A stretch of 64,000 bases of DNA from Bacteroidetes bacterium MedPE-SWsnd-G1 (GCA_001874265.1 MPDD01000007.1:30734-94733); one strand, 5' to 3'; shown: positions 8,327 to 16,407, counted from the stretch's first letter. Numbers and translations are program-made. The notes: generated from the sequence alone by a model not told the origin.

Positions 8327-8424
8327 TGTTATCTATCCAATTTGGTAGAATTTAGCACCTTCTTTAAAAGTAAAGGGTTGCTAAGGCTTCATCGGGTCTA
8401 ATCCCTCTGCCTTTCTTTATAACA
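8327..8424 (-). ncRNA. SAM-I riboswitch (S-box) upstream of metX
   Basis: The minus strand shows the S-box core in order: TGTTAT (P1, pairs with ATAACA at the far end), GGCAGAGGGA, GACCCGATGAAGCC, TTAGCAACC, then after a variable arm AGGTGCTAAATTCTACC and GGATAGATAACA. GATGA, GCAACC and GGTGCTAA are the signature elements. SAM binding would lower expression of metX and the downstream metZ. No clear terminator follows within the 68 bases before metX, so control may be at translation start or by a structure I cannot resolve. Confidence 0.92.
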
Positions 8425-8485
8425 CAATCAATAAGTATCTGAACTTGACCGCAAAGTAATGCATAAAAAAAATAGCACGCAATGA

Positions 8486-8553
8486 ATTTGAAATTTTTCT
8501 TTAAATTTCAAATAAGAATTGAGAATAAGCAACATTGGCCACCTATTCTCAAT
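8486..8553. terminator. Two successive hairpins after metY, before the metX promoter
   Basis: ATTGAGAATA (8518-8527) pairs with TATTCTCAAT (8544-8553), and ATTTGAAATTT (8486-8496) pairs with AAATTTCAAAT (8503-8513). They lie just after the metY stop on the minus strand. Neither has a clean T-run, so termination is likely but not certain. Confidence 0.45.
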
Positions 8554-8577
8554 CTGAAAATTTAACAATTCTTATTT

Positions 8578-9846
8578 TTAAGCCAATGCTTGTTCAATAT
8601 CTGCAATAAGATCAGAAATAGCCTCTAACCCCACTGACAAACGAATCAAGTCTTTGGTTACACCACTTGCTTCTTGCTGCTCATCATTTAATTGTTGATG
8701 TGTAGTGCTTACTGGATGAATAATCAATGATTTGGTATCGCCAATATTGGCCAACAAAGAGAATATTTTTGTTTTATCAGTAAACGTTTTGGCCGCATCA
8801 AAACCACCTTTAAGACCAAAAGTTACAATTCCACTTTGTCCTTTAGGTAAATATTTTTTTGCTAAATTGCTGTATTTACTACTTTCTAAACCAGGATAAT
8901 TTACCCAGGCAACATTGTCATTTGTCTCTAACCATTTTGCCAATGCTAATGCATTTTCGCTATGTTTTGCAACTCTAATTGGTAAGGTTTCTAATCCTTG
9001 AATAATTTGAAATGCGTTATACGGACTTAAGGCTCCGCCATAATCACGCAAACCTTCAATTCTAACTTTGGCTATATAAGCAATAGCACCCAAAGCTTCG
9101 GCATAATTTAATCCATGATAACTTGGGTTCGGCTCCGTAAATTCAGGGAAATTACCATTGGCCCAATCAAAAGTACCAGCGTCTATTATTACACCTCCTA
9201 ATGAATTTCCTTGACCGCCAATATATTTTGTCAACGAATGAATTACAATATTGGCTCCATGCTCTATTGGATTTAATAAATAAGGAGTTGCAACCGTATT
9301 GTCTACAATAAACGGGATTTTCGCCGCTTTCGCTTCCACCGAAATCGCCTTTAAATCCAATACATCTAGTTTCGGATTTCCTAAACTCTCTACAAAAATG
9401 GCTTTGGTGTTTTTTTGAACCGCCTTCCCAAAATTCGCTGCATCTGATGCATCTACAAACGTAGTTGTAATTCCCAATCTAGGCAAGGTGTTATTTAAAA
9501 GGTTGTAGGTTCCTCCATATAGCGAACTTGAAGCAACAACATGATCTCCACTTTTCAACAAAGTTAATAATCCGGTTGAAATCGCAGCAGTTCCAGAAGC
9601 AAAAACCGCGGCAGCAACACCGCCTTCTATGGCCGCCAAACGCTGTTCTAAAATATCATTTGTAGGGTTATTTAATCTAGTATAAATAAATCCAGGCTCT
9701 GCAAGGGAAAATAAATTTGCAGCATGATCTGTATCATTAAAAACATATGAAGTTGATTGATAAATTGGCACAGCACGTGTTCCTGCTGTAGTTGTTGTAT
9801 CGTGTCCCGCGTGTAATGCTTGTGTTGAAATTTTTTGAGTACTCAT
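8578..9846 (-). CDS. metY: O-acetylhomoserine sulfhydrylase / cysteine synthase-like PLP enzyme (MetY)
   Basis: The 422-residue protein is the long (about 420-430 residues) type of the Cys/Met PLP family. It shows LHAGHD at the N-terminus, YTRLNNPT (55-62), FASGTAAI, the PLP aspartate in VDNTVATPY (near 182) and the PLP lysine K207 in HSLTKYIGGQGNSLGG. These fit MetY, which joins O-acetylhomoserine and sulfide to give homocysteine. The 230-base leader carries a Met/Cys leader peptide and a terminator, so the gene is probably controlled by amino acid supply. It is separated from metX by two hairpins and an S-box and is likely a single transcription unit. Confidence 0.9.
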   Translation of the reverse strand: MSTQKISTQALHAGHDTTTTAGTRAVPIYQSTSYVFNDTDHAANLFSLAEPGFIYTRLNNPTNDILEQRLAAIEGGVAAAVFASGTAAISTGLLTLLKSGDHVVASSSLYGGTYNLLNNTLPRLGITTTFVDASDAANFGKAVQKNTKAIFVESLGNPKLDVLDLKAISVEAKAAKIPFIVDNTVATPYLLNPIEHGANIVIHSLTKYIGGQGNSLGGVIIDAGTFDWANGNFPEFTEPNPSYHGLNYAEALGAIAYIAKVRIEGLRDYGGALSPYNAFQIIQGLETLPIRVAKHSENALALAKWLETNDNVAWVNYPGLESSKYSNLAKKYLPKGQSGIVTFGLKGGFDAAKTFTDKTKIFSLLANIGDTKSLIIHPVSTTHQQLNDEQQEASGVTKDLIRLSVGLEAISDLIADIEQALA

Positions 9847-9918
9847 TTTATATTTATTTTATTTTTTTGACTTGTTTTTTGTTGAGCCATCATTTCGGTA
9901 GTACCACTGGGCTCTTTT

Positions 9919-9966
9919 TCAATTGTGGCAATACCCAAGCATTATCATACAGTTTATCGTTTTCAT
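9919..9966 (-). other. Second possible Met/Cys-rich mini-ORF in the metY leader
   Basis: MKTINCMIMLGYCHN, 15 codons, has three Met and two Cys codons (counting the start). Its last codons can pair with sequence just downstream (GGGTATTGCCAC region with CCCAGTGGTA), and a GAGCC/GGCTC hairpin (9884-9914) lies before metY. Another frame through the same DNA is open without an ATG. Whether it is translated is unknown. Confidence 0.3.
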
Positions 9967-9983
9967 CGTTTTTAATTTGATTC

Positions 9984-10013
9984 AAAAAAAAGCCTCTGAA
10001 AAATCAGAGGCTT
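9984..10013 (-). terminator. Attenuator terminator in the metY leader
   Basis: The minus strand reads AAGCCTCTGA, four T, TCAGAGGCTT and a T-run: a 10-bp stem (10004-10013 with 9990-9999) ending in about eight T. Its 5' arm can alternatively pair with CAGAGGCTT inside the leader peptide coding region (10044-10052), which would prevent termination. Confidence 0.85.
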
Positions 10014-10032
10014 GTTATTCTATTGTTAAATC

Positions 10033-10080
10033 TTAACCAAAATAAGCCTCTGCATAATATTTACACATCATAAAGCGCAT
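10033..10080 (-). CDS. Leader peptide of metY (Met-Met-Cys attenuation peptide)
   Basis: A 15-codon frame, MRFMMCKYYAEAYFG, begins about 34 bases after the predicted transcription start and ends 20 bases before the terminator stem. Codons 4-6 are Met-Met-Cys. Codons 10-13 contain CAGAGGCTT, identical to the 3' arm of the terminator, so they can pair with its 5' arm. Ribosomes stalled at codons 4-6 would leave that segment partly free for antitermination; ribosomes reaching the stop codon would cover it and let the terminator form. This is the classical amino-acid attenuation layout. Translation itself is not proven. Confidence 0.7.
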   Translation of the reverse strand: MRFMMCKYYAEAYFG

Positions 10081-10104
10081 TTTGTTAGATATTTTATTCA
10101 TTAC

Positions 10105-10121
10105 CCTAGTTAATTAGTAGG
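10105..10121. promoter_or_regulatory. Candidate operator CCTA-N9-TAGG at the metY start site
   Basis: CCTACTAATTAACTAGG (minus strand) has symmetrical CCTA/TAGG ends and abuts the -7 element, covering the expected transcription start. It matches the form of the palindrome at the cysH promoter. Confidence 0.5.
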
Positions 10122-10153
10122 CAAATATAAAAGAATAATAATTAGCTGACCAA
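10122..10153 (-). promoter_or_regulatory. Promoter of metY and its leader
   Basis: TATATTTG (complement of 10122-10129) is a perfect TAnnTTTG -7 element; TTG (complement of 10151-10153) lies 21 bases upstream, close to the -33 spacing. Transcription would start near 10114, before the leader peptide ATG. Confidence 0.65.
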
Positions 10154-10261
10154 ATAAATTTTGAAGAAAATTTTATTTTTAACTCAGTATAACCGAAACT
10201 AATCTAGAAATGACAAATAAAATATTTCAACTATTTCTATAGATATTGATTTTAATTGTTA

Positions 10262-10269
10262 TAAATTTG
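10262..10269 (+). promoter_or_regulatory. -7 element of metK
   Basis: TAAATTTG fits TAnnTTTG. A start about seven bases downstream would place the riboswitch at the very 5' end of the transcript. Confidence 0.6.
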
Positions 10270-10277
10270 CACCCGAA

Positions 10278-10331
10278 TCTCAGAGGAAAAATTTGAACTG
10301 ATTGCAACCTCTTCAAAAAATGCTAAAGCAG
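10278..10331 (+). ncRNA. SAM-II-like riboswitch pseudoknot upstream of metK
   Basis: AGAGG (10282-10286) can pair with CCTCT (10308-10312); inside that loop CTG and TTGCA can pair with TGCTAAAGCAG beyond the stem, giving an H-type pseudoknot. The conserved landmarks ATTT in loop 1, GATTGCAA, an A-rich stretch and GCTAAA match the SAM-II architecture. Its place 69 bases before S-adenosylmethionine synthetase supports SAM sensing. A C/T-rich stretch ending in eight T (around 10351-10370) follows and may belong to the expression platform. Confidence 0.68.
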
Positions 10332-10399
10332 TAAGTGTATACTTCCCTTTGGCTTTTACTTTTTTTTCTGGATTCTCTAAAACATTAAAAGTTAAGACT

Positions 10400-11653
10400 A
10401 TGTCATATTTATTTACATCAGAATCTGTGTCGGAAGGGCACCCTGATAAAATTGCAGATCAAATTTCAGATGCATTAATCGATCGTTTTTTAGCCTTCGA
10501 CAAAAGTTCTAAAGTTGCTTGTGAAACCTTAGTTACAACGGGGCAAGTTATTTTGGCAGGAGAGGTAAAATCTACTGCTTATTTAGATGTTCAAAAAATA
10601 GCGAGAGATGTAATTAACAAGATTGGTTACACCAAAGGAGAATATATGTTCGACGGAAATTCATGTGGTGTTTTAAACGCTATTCACGAACAATCTCAAG
10701 ATATTAATCAAGGTGTTGACAGAGGCAACTATGATGAGCAAGGTGCTGGTGACCAAGGAATGATGTTTGGTTATGCTACTAAAGAAACAGAAAATTTTAT
10801 GCCTTTGGCATTGGATTTAAGTCATCGTTTACTAAAGGAACTTGCTGTAGTAAGAAGAGAAAATTCTGAAATTACTTACTTAAGACCAGATGCAAAAAGT
10901 CAAGTAACTATTGAGTATTCTGATGACAATGTACCACAACGAATTGATACGATTGTAATTTCGACACAACACGACCAATTTGATGAAGATGAACCAATGT
11001 TGGCTAAAATCAAGGAGGATTTAGTTGGCATATTAATTCCAAGAGTAATTGCGCAACTACCATCAAATCTTCAAGCATTATTTAATGATGATATTACGTA
11101 CCACATTAACCCAACAGGAAAATTTGTAATTGGTGGACCGCATGGAGATACTGGATTAACAGGAAGGAAAATTATTGTGGATACGTATGGAGGAAAAGGA
11201 GCACACGGTGGTGGTGCTTTTTCTGGAAAAGATCCAAGTAAAGTAGATAGATCAGCGGCATATGCTTCAAGACATATTGCAAAAAATTTAGTTGCTGCCG
11301 GAGTTGCTGATGAAATTTTAGTTCAAGTTTCTTACGCTATTGGTGTAGCACAACCAACATCTATAAATGTTGAAACTTATGGAACTGCTAAGATTGATTT
11401 AACCGATGGTGAAATTTCTAAAGTGGTAGAACAATTATTTGATATGCGACCAGCGGCTATTGAAAAGCGTTTGAAATTACGCAACCCTATTTATCTAGAA
11501 ACTGCGGCTTATGGTCATATGGGTAGAACTCCAGAAGTAAAAACCTTAGAGTTCACATCTACAGAAGGAAAAACCGTTGCCTTAGAGGTAGAGACTTTTA
11601 CATGGGAAAAACTAGACTATTTAGAAAAAGTAAAAGACGCTTTTAATATCTAA
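10400..11653 (+). CDS. metK: S-adenosylmethionine synthetase
   Basis: MetK makes S-adenosylmethionine from methionine and ATP. The 417-residue protein shows [15 protein letters not shown] at the N-terminus, the GAGDQG loop near 130 and [16 protein letters not shown] (phosphate-binding) near 270. The start is placed at [10 protein letters not shown]; a longer frame from 10349 would translate the leader downstream of the riboswitch and does not match the family. A strong terminator follows. It is divergent from metY, and both genes have methionine-linked RNA leaders. Confidence 0.96.
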   Translation: MSYLFTSESVSEGHPDKIADQISDALIDRFLAFDKSSKVACETLVTTGQVILAGEVKSTAYLDVQKIARDVINKIGYTKGEYMFDGNSCGVLNAIHEQSQDINQGVDRGNYDEQGAGDQGMMFGYATKETENFMPLALDLSHRLLKELAVVRRENSEITYLRPDAKSQVTIEYSDDNVPQRIDTIVISTQHDQFDEDEPMLAKIKEDLVGILIPRVIAQLPSNLQALFNDDITYHINPTGKFVIGGPHGDTGLTGRKIIVDTYGGKGAHGGGAFSGKDPSKVDRSAAYASRHIAKNLVAAGVADEILVQVSYAIGVAQPTSINVETYGTAKIDLTDGEISKVVEQLFDMRPAAIEKRLKLRNPIYLETAAYGHMGRTPEVKTLEFTSTEGKTVALEVETFTWEKLDYLEKVKDAFNI

Positions 11654-11671
11654 TAAAGCACCTATAAAGTG

Positions 11672-11710
11672 AAAAGCAGCAGGAGAATATAATTCTTCTG
11701 CTGCTTTTTT
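11672..11710 (+). terminator. Terminator of metK
   Basis: AAAGCAGCAG and CTGCTGCTTT form a stem extended by GAGAAT/ATTCTT, with a T-run. Confidence 0.9.
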
Positions 11711-11781
11711 ATATATAGAAATCAAACCTCTAAAAACAGTTCGATTGACACAATGTTTTAGTCGTATAAACTTTCGAATAA

Positions 11782-14463
11782 TTACAAATTATATTTAACG
11801 GTAAACATTAAACGCAAGGGCATTACGTAATAACTTGTAGCCGTTGTAAATGTTTCGCTAAAATTGTCTCTATTTATAGATTCATTATCGGTTAAGTTCT
11901 TACCTGAAAAAATAAATTCCCAATGGCTATCTTGCTTTTGATAAAACAAACTTGCATTTAAAAAAGAATATGTGTTTTCTATAGTATTAGTTCCATCTCT
12001 ATAATTATAATAACTATAATCTGCTATAAAACTGAAGTCCTGCAGGAATACTACATCTAGTTTGGCAAAAGGTCTGTCCGTTGTAAAATCACTACTTCTT
12101 GTAGATGAATCGTACTGATTAAATGTTTTGGCATACCCAATTTCCAAATTTGGTGCAGTTTTAAAATTGGTAGCAAAGCTTGCTGTATAATTTTGAGTAA
12201 ATGATTCTGAAACATTTGGTCTGTTATTTACAATACCATTTAATTTTGAGTAGTTTAAACGGGCACTCGCGTTTGCCTTAAACTTCCCAAACCTGCGACC
12301 GTAGCGTGCATTTCCACTTACAACCTCATCGGCTAAATTAGAATTAAATGGTGTACTAATCGTTTGATTGAAACCTGTAGAATTCGCAATATTTTTTATA
12401 TCATTAGTTTTTTTAGAATAGGTAACTGAAGCGTTCATATTTGTAAAATTGAACATACTAAAACTAAAGAAATTCACATTGAATCTATTATAAACTGCGC
12501 TTTCTAGTTCTCGATTTCCTTCGAACATAGAATTAAAGTTATTTAGCACATAACCTTCGGCCAGTCTATTAATATCTGTGTATTCCCTAGTCATGGAATA
12601 ACTAAAACGTAAATTTTGCGATTGCTTCAATTTCCATTGAACTAATAAATCTGGCAATATTTCTACATCCGATTCAGAATTCTCTGTGCCCAACTGAGTA
12701 TCTTCAGTGAAATAATTGTGAACCGTAAACCCTGGTGTAAATGTAAATTTACCCGTTACAGCTTTATAATGTGCTCCTAAGAATATATCATTAAATTGGA
12801 ATTTTACATCATTTATTAATTCTTCATCTCCAAAATCCAATCGATCTCCATTGGTGAGTATTTGATAAATGTTTGAATCAAAATTTTGATGACTTATGGT
12901 ACTTCCTAGTGTAAAATTTAAATTACTTTTATTATTCAACACATAGAAATAATCAACTTTTCCATCAAATTTAGTTGTCCGCACATCTTTCTGTTGAGAC
13001 ATGTCATAAACGGCTTGTGGAACAGTTGGAATAATATTATCGAAAGGTTGGCTACTTCTTAAATAATTTAATAATGGATTTTCTTCAGTGTACAAATGTT
13101 GCATTTCAAATGAAACTACGTTCTTATCATTCAAAACTTTGTAATAACTTAAATTTTGATTTATAGAAGATGGCGTTTGTTCTTGATTGTCTACTATATT
13201 TTCAGTATTTCCATTTACGATGGATTCTATTCCTCCTATTTCTTCTTGTTTAGATGTTTTCATTATAACATCATAATCGAAATGCGTGTCTGCATTAGGA
13301 ATATAGTTTGCACTTAATTTAAGCATTCCTAATTTTGAACGTTGGCTATTTACACTTTCTCTAACTTCTAAATTATCTGTTACAATATTTCTTGTTACTG
13401 TTTGCGTAAACATATCTACTTCGGAGTCATTAAAAATGGTAAATCCGCTTAATGTTAATTCATCTTTAGGTGAATAGGTAAAGTTCGCTGCTCCAAAACG
13501 AGAAATTACTTCTTGAGCCATATTATTTTGCATCGCAGAAAAACCCAAACCTCCGTCAGAAACATTGAAACTTGTACCACCTCTTCGCATCATGTTTTGA
13601 AATCCTCCTGAAAACCGATTAAAATCCTGTCTTGTAAAAGGTACTTCTCCAATATTATTTAAATCTGCAATGATGTTTACACTCGTTTTAGGGCTATAAT
13701 AGAATAGTTTAGGATGCACCAAATATCCCTCTTCAGTTCCAGCTCCTGCGGAAATATCTCCAAACCAAAAGTTCTTTTTCCCCTCTTTCAATTTAATATT
13801 GATGGCAACATTATCAGAATCATCTCCCATTCCTCTCATCGGTGAGACTTCGTTGTAATTTCTTAATACTTCTATTTTATCAACTGCGTTGGCAGGAATA
13901 TTCTTAGATGCAATTTTGGAATCTCCATCAAAAAAATCTTTCCCTTCTACCATTACCTTCTGAACCGTTTTTCCTTCAACCTCAATCTGCCCGTCCTCAG
14001 TAATTTCTACACCAGGTAATTTCTTTAAAACATCTTCTAACTTTTTCTCCGCACCGTTGGTAAAAGAGTCAGAATTATAAACAATGGTATCACCTTTTAT
14101 GGTAACAGGCATATCAAAGGTTAGCTCAACCTCATTTAAGGTATTATCCTCCTCTTTCAAAGTGAAGTTTTGTGTAATATCAGCAGAGTCGTCAGGTAAA
14201 TTTACTTCTGAATTTTGCGTTTCAAAACCAATATAACTGATTCTAAAACTATAGGTATTATTAGTAGGAAGCACTAATTTAAATTCTCCTTTATCGTTTG
14301 TAATAGAGTACGATTCAACTTTGTTAGATCCTTTTACAAAAGCAATAACATTTGCTAGTTCTAATGGGTTTCCTATACTGTCTTTAATTGTTCCTTCTAC
14401 TCTAGCCGTTTGAGAATAAGAAGTCAATCCTATTAAAAATAGGACAAAAAATATATTTTTCAT
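11782..14463 (-). CDS. TonB-dependent-receptor-like outer membrane beta-barrel protein with carboxypeptidase-like domain
   Basis: The 893-residue protein has a signal peptide ending near residue 18 (TSYSQ), a carboxypeptidase-regulatory-like beta-sandwich (about 20-105, ARVEGTIKDSIGNPLELANV), a plug-like region (about 115-230, including LEDVLKKLPGVEITEDG) and a long C-terminal barrel of the OMP_b-brl_3 kind ending in ...RLMFTVKYNL. No SusD partner is nearby, so it is not a polysaccharide-uptake pair. It is the last gene of a run with two GLPGLI proteins, 36 bases downstream of the second, and probably works with them at the outer membrane. The substrate is unknown. Confidence 0.82.
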   Translation of the reverse strand: MKNIFFVLFLIGLTSYSQTARVEGTIKDSIGNPLELANVIAFVKGSNKVESYSITNDKGEFKLVLPTNNTYSFRISYIGFETQNSEVNLPDDSADITQNFTLKEEDNTLNEVELTFDMPVTIKGDTIVYNSDSFTNGAEKKLEDVLKKLPGVEITEDGQIEVEGKTVQKVMVEGKDFFDGDSKIASKNIPANAVDKIEVLRNYNEVSPMRGMGDDSDNVAINIKLKEGKKNFWFGDISAGAGTEEGYLVHPKLFYYSPKTSVNIIADLNNIGEVPFTRQDFNRFSGGFQNMMRRGGTSFNVSDGGLGFSAMQNNMAQEVISRFGAANFTYSPKDELTLSGFTIFNDSEVDMFTQTVTRNIVTDNLEVRESVNSQRSKLGMLKLSANYIPNADTHFDYDVIMKTSKQEEIGGIESIVNGNTENIVDNQEQTPSSINQNLSYYKVLNDKNVVSFEMQHLYTEENPLLNYLRSSQPFDNIIPTVPQAVYDMSQQKDVRTTKFDGKVDYFYVLNNKSNLNFTLGSTISHQNFDSNIYQILTNGDRLDFGDEELINDVKFQFNDIFLGAHYKAVTGKFTFTPGFTVHNYFTEDTQLGTENSESDVEILPDLLVQWKLKQSQNLRFSYSMTREYTDINRLAEGYVLNNFNSMFEGNRELESAVYNRFNVNFFSFSMFNFTNMNASVTYSKKTNDIKNIANSTGFNQTISTPFNSNLADEVVSGNARYGRRFGKFKANASARLNYSKLNGIVNNRPNVSESFTQNYTASFATNFKTAPNLEIGYAKTFNQYDSSTRSSDFTTDRPFAKLDVVFLQDFSFIADYSYYNYRDGTNTIENTYSFLNASLFYQKQDSHWEFIFSGKNLTDNESINRDNFSETFTTATSYYVMPLRLMFTVKYNL

Positions 14464-14499
14464 TTAGTTAATTGAGTTTAAAAAACGCTTAAGTATTCT

Positions 14500-15339
14500 T
14501 TAGTTTCGAGAAGGCCTTCCACCACCTCTCCTTTCATTTCCGTACATCTCGCGCATTTCTTTCATTTTTTTAATAGATATTTCCCTATACTCTTCAGCTG
14601 TAACTACCTCTCCTTTTTTTGGCATTTTAATTTCAGCTTTCTCCTTAGGGTTTAGCACAATTTTCGTGCAGACGATTTGTGTATTATCAGCATTAATTTC
14701 TAGAATTAGACCTGGTAAACCCCAATACGAATCCGGTCCATGACTAACCGGAATATCTGGTGTATACCAAGCAACGACTTCTATTTCTTTTAAAGAATCC
14801 TTCGGTTTTTCGGAAGTATCATTATTATTTCCTCCTCTTCCTCTTCCAAATCTAAAAGCCTCTACATTTGGCGCCATCTTCTTAGCAACTGCCTTAAAAC
14901 ACAAATGCTTCCCAACTACTTTAGATTCATCTAAAAATTCCCATTCCAATTTTTCCAATTCATCCTTTACCAAAAACTCTTTTCCCATTAAATTTTGTTC
15001 CTGAGTATATTGTTGGTCTTTAATGTTTTTATAGTTTTTCCCTGCTCCAAACCCACCAAATCGCATACCTCTACCTCCTTGTCCTGGTCTGTCTAATTGT
15101 TCTTCTTCTTTGTATATAGACTCAGTTGAATTGAAACTTAATTCAAATACTTTCTCAAGACGGCTTTTCATTCGCTCCTTTATTCTCTCTTGCTGATCTA
15201 ATGGAATATTGCTCCCTTCTAAATTTAAATCCATCGTGGTTTTGGTTTGGTACGTGGCTTTTCCTTGAAAACCTTGCCCAAACGATAAAATGCTTGAACA
15301 TAGAACTAAGAAAACAAAAAGGGTCATTGTATTTTTCAT
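14500..15339 (-). CDS. GLPGLI family secreted protein
   Basis: This 279-residue protein has a signal peptide (MKNTMTLFVFLVLCSSILSFGQ) and the family signature YWGLPGLILEI near residue 205, with the preceding WYTPDIPVSHGPDSY. The C-terminus carries ERRGGGRPSRN, rich in Gly and Arg. The family is confined largely to Bacteroidota and has no known biochemical function; members are often beside TonB-type receptors, as here. It is paralogous to its upstream neighbour (shared GKATYQT, YKEEE, FLVKDELE, KHLCFKAVAK). Confidence 0.85.
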   Translation of the reverse strand: MKNTMTLFVFLVLCSSILSFGQGFQGKATYQTKTTMDLNLEGSNIPLDQQERIKERMKSRLEKVFELSFNSTESIYKEEEQLDRPGQGGRGMRFGGFGAGKNYKNIKDQQYTQEQNLMGKEFLVKDELEKLEWEFLDESKVVGKHLCFKAVAKKMAPNVEAFRFGRGRGGNNNDTSEKPKDSLKEIEVVAWYTPDIPVSHGPDSYWGLPGLILEINADNTQIVCTKIVLNPKEKAEIKMPKKGEVVTAEEYREISIKKMKEMREMYGNERRGGGRPSRN

Positions 15340-15404
15340 AACTAAACTATTTATAATTCATTTAAACCTAAGACTGTAAAAATTACAAAAAGTTTAATCA
15401 ACTA

Positions 15405-16262
15405 TTAACCCCCTATTCTAATACTAATAGACTCACCGCTTCCGCCTTTCCGTTCTCTTCCTCCATATTGTTGCTGCATCTCTTTCATTTTCTTTTCCAT
15501 TAACTTTCGATACTCAGCTTGATTCACCACTTTTCCACTTGTTGGCTCTTCAATCTTATCCTTAGTATTCATTACAATTTTAGTGCACAAATAAGACATA
15601 CTATCTCCGTCATGCAATTCTAAAATAAGACCTGGTAAGCCCCAATAATCGTCTGGACCATTACTTACCGGAATATCGGCAGTATACCACGCTGTCAATA
15701 CGCGCTCATTCTTCTCTTTTTCAACATCTTTAGATTTTTCTTCATCATCACTATCTACCCTAAAAGACATACTCTCTACTTCTCTTTTAGCCACAGCTTT
15801 GAAACACAGGTATTTACCGATAATTTTTGATTCATCTGTAAATTCCCAGTTATAGGTTTCTAATTCATCTTTTACCAAAAAACTCTTACCAAATAAATCT
15901 TGCTCATTTGCAAACTTTTTAGTCTTTGTATTCTTGTACTGTTCTAAACCAGCATTTCCACCCATTACCATTACACGCATCCCTCCAGATTGCACATTAC
16001 CAGTTGGAGCATCTAATTTCTCCTCTTCCTTATAAATTGAAGCCTCTTTATTAAAAGTTAATATATAAGTACGCTCAAATTGCTTCTTTAACATGGCTTC
16101 CATTTTTTCTTTTTGAGCATCGGACATTTCAGAATCTTCAAGACTCATTTCCATTTTACGTTGAGTTTGATAATATGCTTTTCCCTGAAAATCTTGTGCA
16201 TTTACCAAATAACTAATCAAGAATGCACAAAAAGTAACTAAGTTTATAATAAGTGTTTTCAT
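15405..16262 (-). CDS. GLPGLI family secreted protein, first gene of operon
   Basis: The 285-residue protein has a signal peptide ending at VNAQ (residue 22) and the motif YWGLPGLILEL near residue 218. It is a paralogue of the next gene 65 bases downstream, and an internal Asp/Glu/Lys-rich stretch (about 173-188) differs between them. A -7 element lies 26 bases upstream of the ATG, with three direct repeats behind it. Function is unknown; the linkage to an outer membrane receptor and a two-component system suggests envelope stress or metal-related duties, which is only inference. Confidence 0.85.
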   Translation of the reverse strand: MKTLIINLVTFCAFLISYLVNAQDFQGKAYYQTQRKMEMSLEDSEMSDAQKEKMEAMLKKQFERTYILTFNKEASIYKEEEKLDAPTGNVQSGGMRVMVMGGNAGLEQYKNTKTKKFANEQDLFGKSFLVKDELETYNWEFTDESKIIGKYLCFKAVAKREVESMSFRVDSDDEEKSKDVEKEKNERVLTAWYTADIPVSNGPDDYWGLPGLILELHDGDSMSYLCTKIVMNTKDKIEEPTSGKVVNQAEYRKLMEKKMKEMQQQYGGRERKGGSGESISIRIGG

Positions 16263-16287
16263 TTTTTTTAAGTTTAAATTATATCTA

Positions 16288-16295
16288 CAAAAGTA
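16288..16295 (-). promoter_or_regulatory. -7 element of the GLPGLI-receptor operon
   Basis: TACTTTTG on the minus strand matches TAnnTTTG; the 10-bp repeats at 16318-16346 begin just upstream of the expected -33 position. Confidence 0.6.
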
Positions 16296-16317
16296 ACGGG
16301 CATTAGTACAACTCAGC

Positions 16318-16346
16318 GTTAATGAGTGTTAACGAGTGTTAACCGG
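16318..16346. promoter_or_regulatory. Three 10-bp direct repeats, likely response-regulator binding sites
   Basis: GTTAATGAGT, GTTAACGAGT and GTTAACCGG follow each other without spacing (16318-16327, 16328-16337, 16338-16346). Ten-base spacing puts them on one DNA face, as for OmpR/PhoB regulators, and such a regulator is encoded at 18300. They lie between and upstream of both divergent promoters. Confidence 0.6.
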
Positions 16347-16370
16347 CTTTTTCCTTCTAATTTAACTACT

Positions 16371-16378
16371 TACTTTTG
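16371..16378 (+). promoter_or_regulatory. -7 element of the two-component operon
   Basis: TACTTTTG matches TAnnTTTG. The repeats end three bases before its expected -33 position, mirroring the arrangement on the other side. Confidence 0.55.
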
Positions 16379-16407
16379 AACCAACTAAATCGAAAAAATC
16401 ACTAGTC

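Noticed and set aside
9792..9980. Plus-strand frame of 62 codons across the metY leader
   Set aside because: It lies antisense to the metY start and leader, has a hydrophobic, repetitive composition and no promoter; the minus-strand regulatory structures explain this region better.
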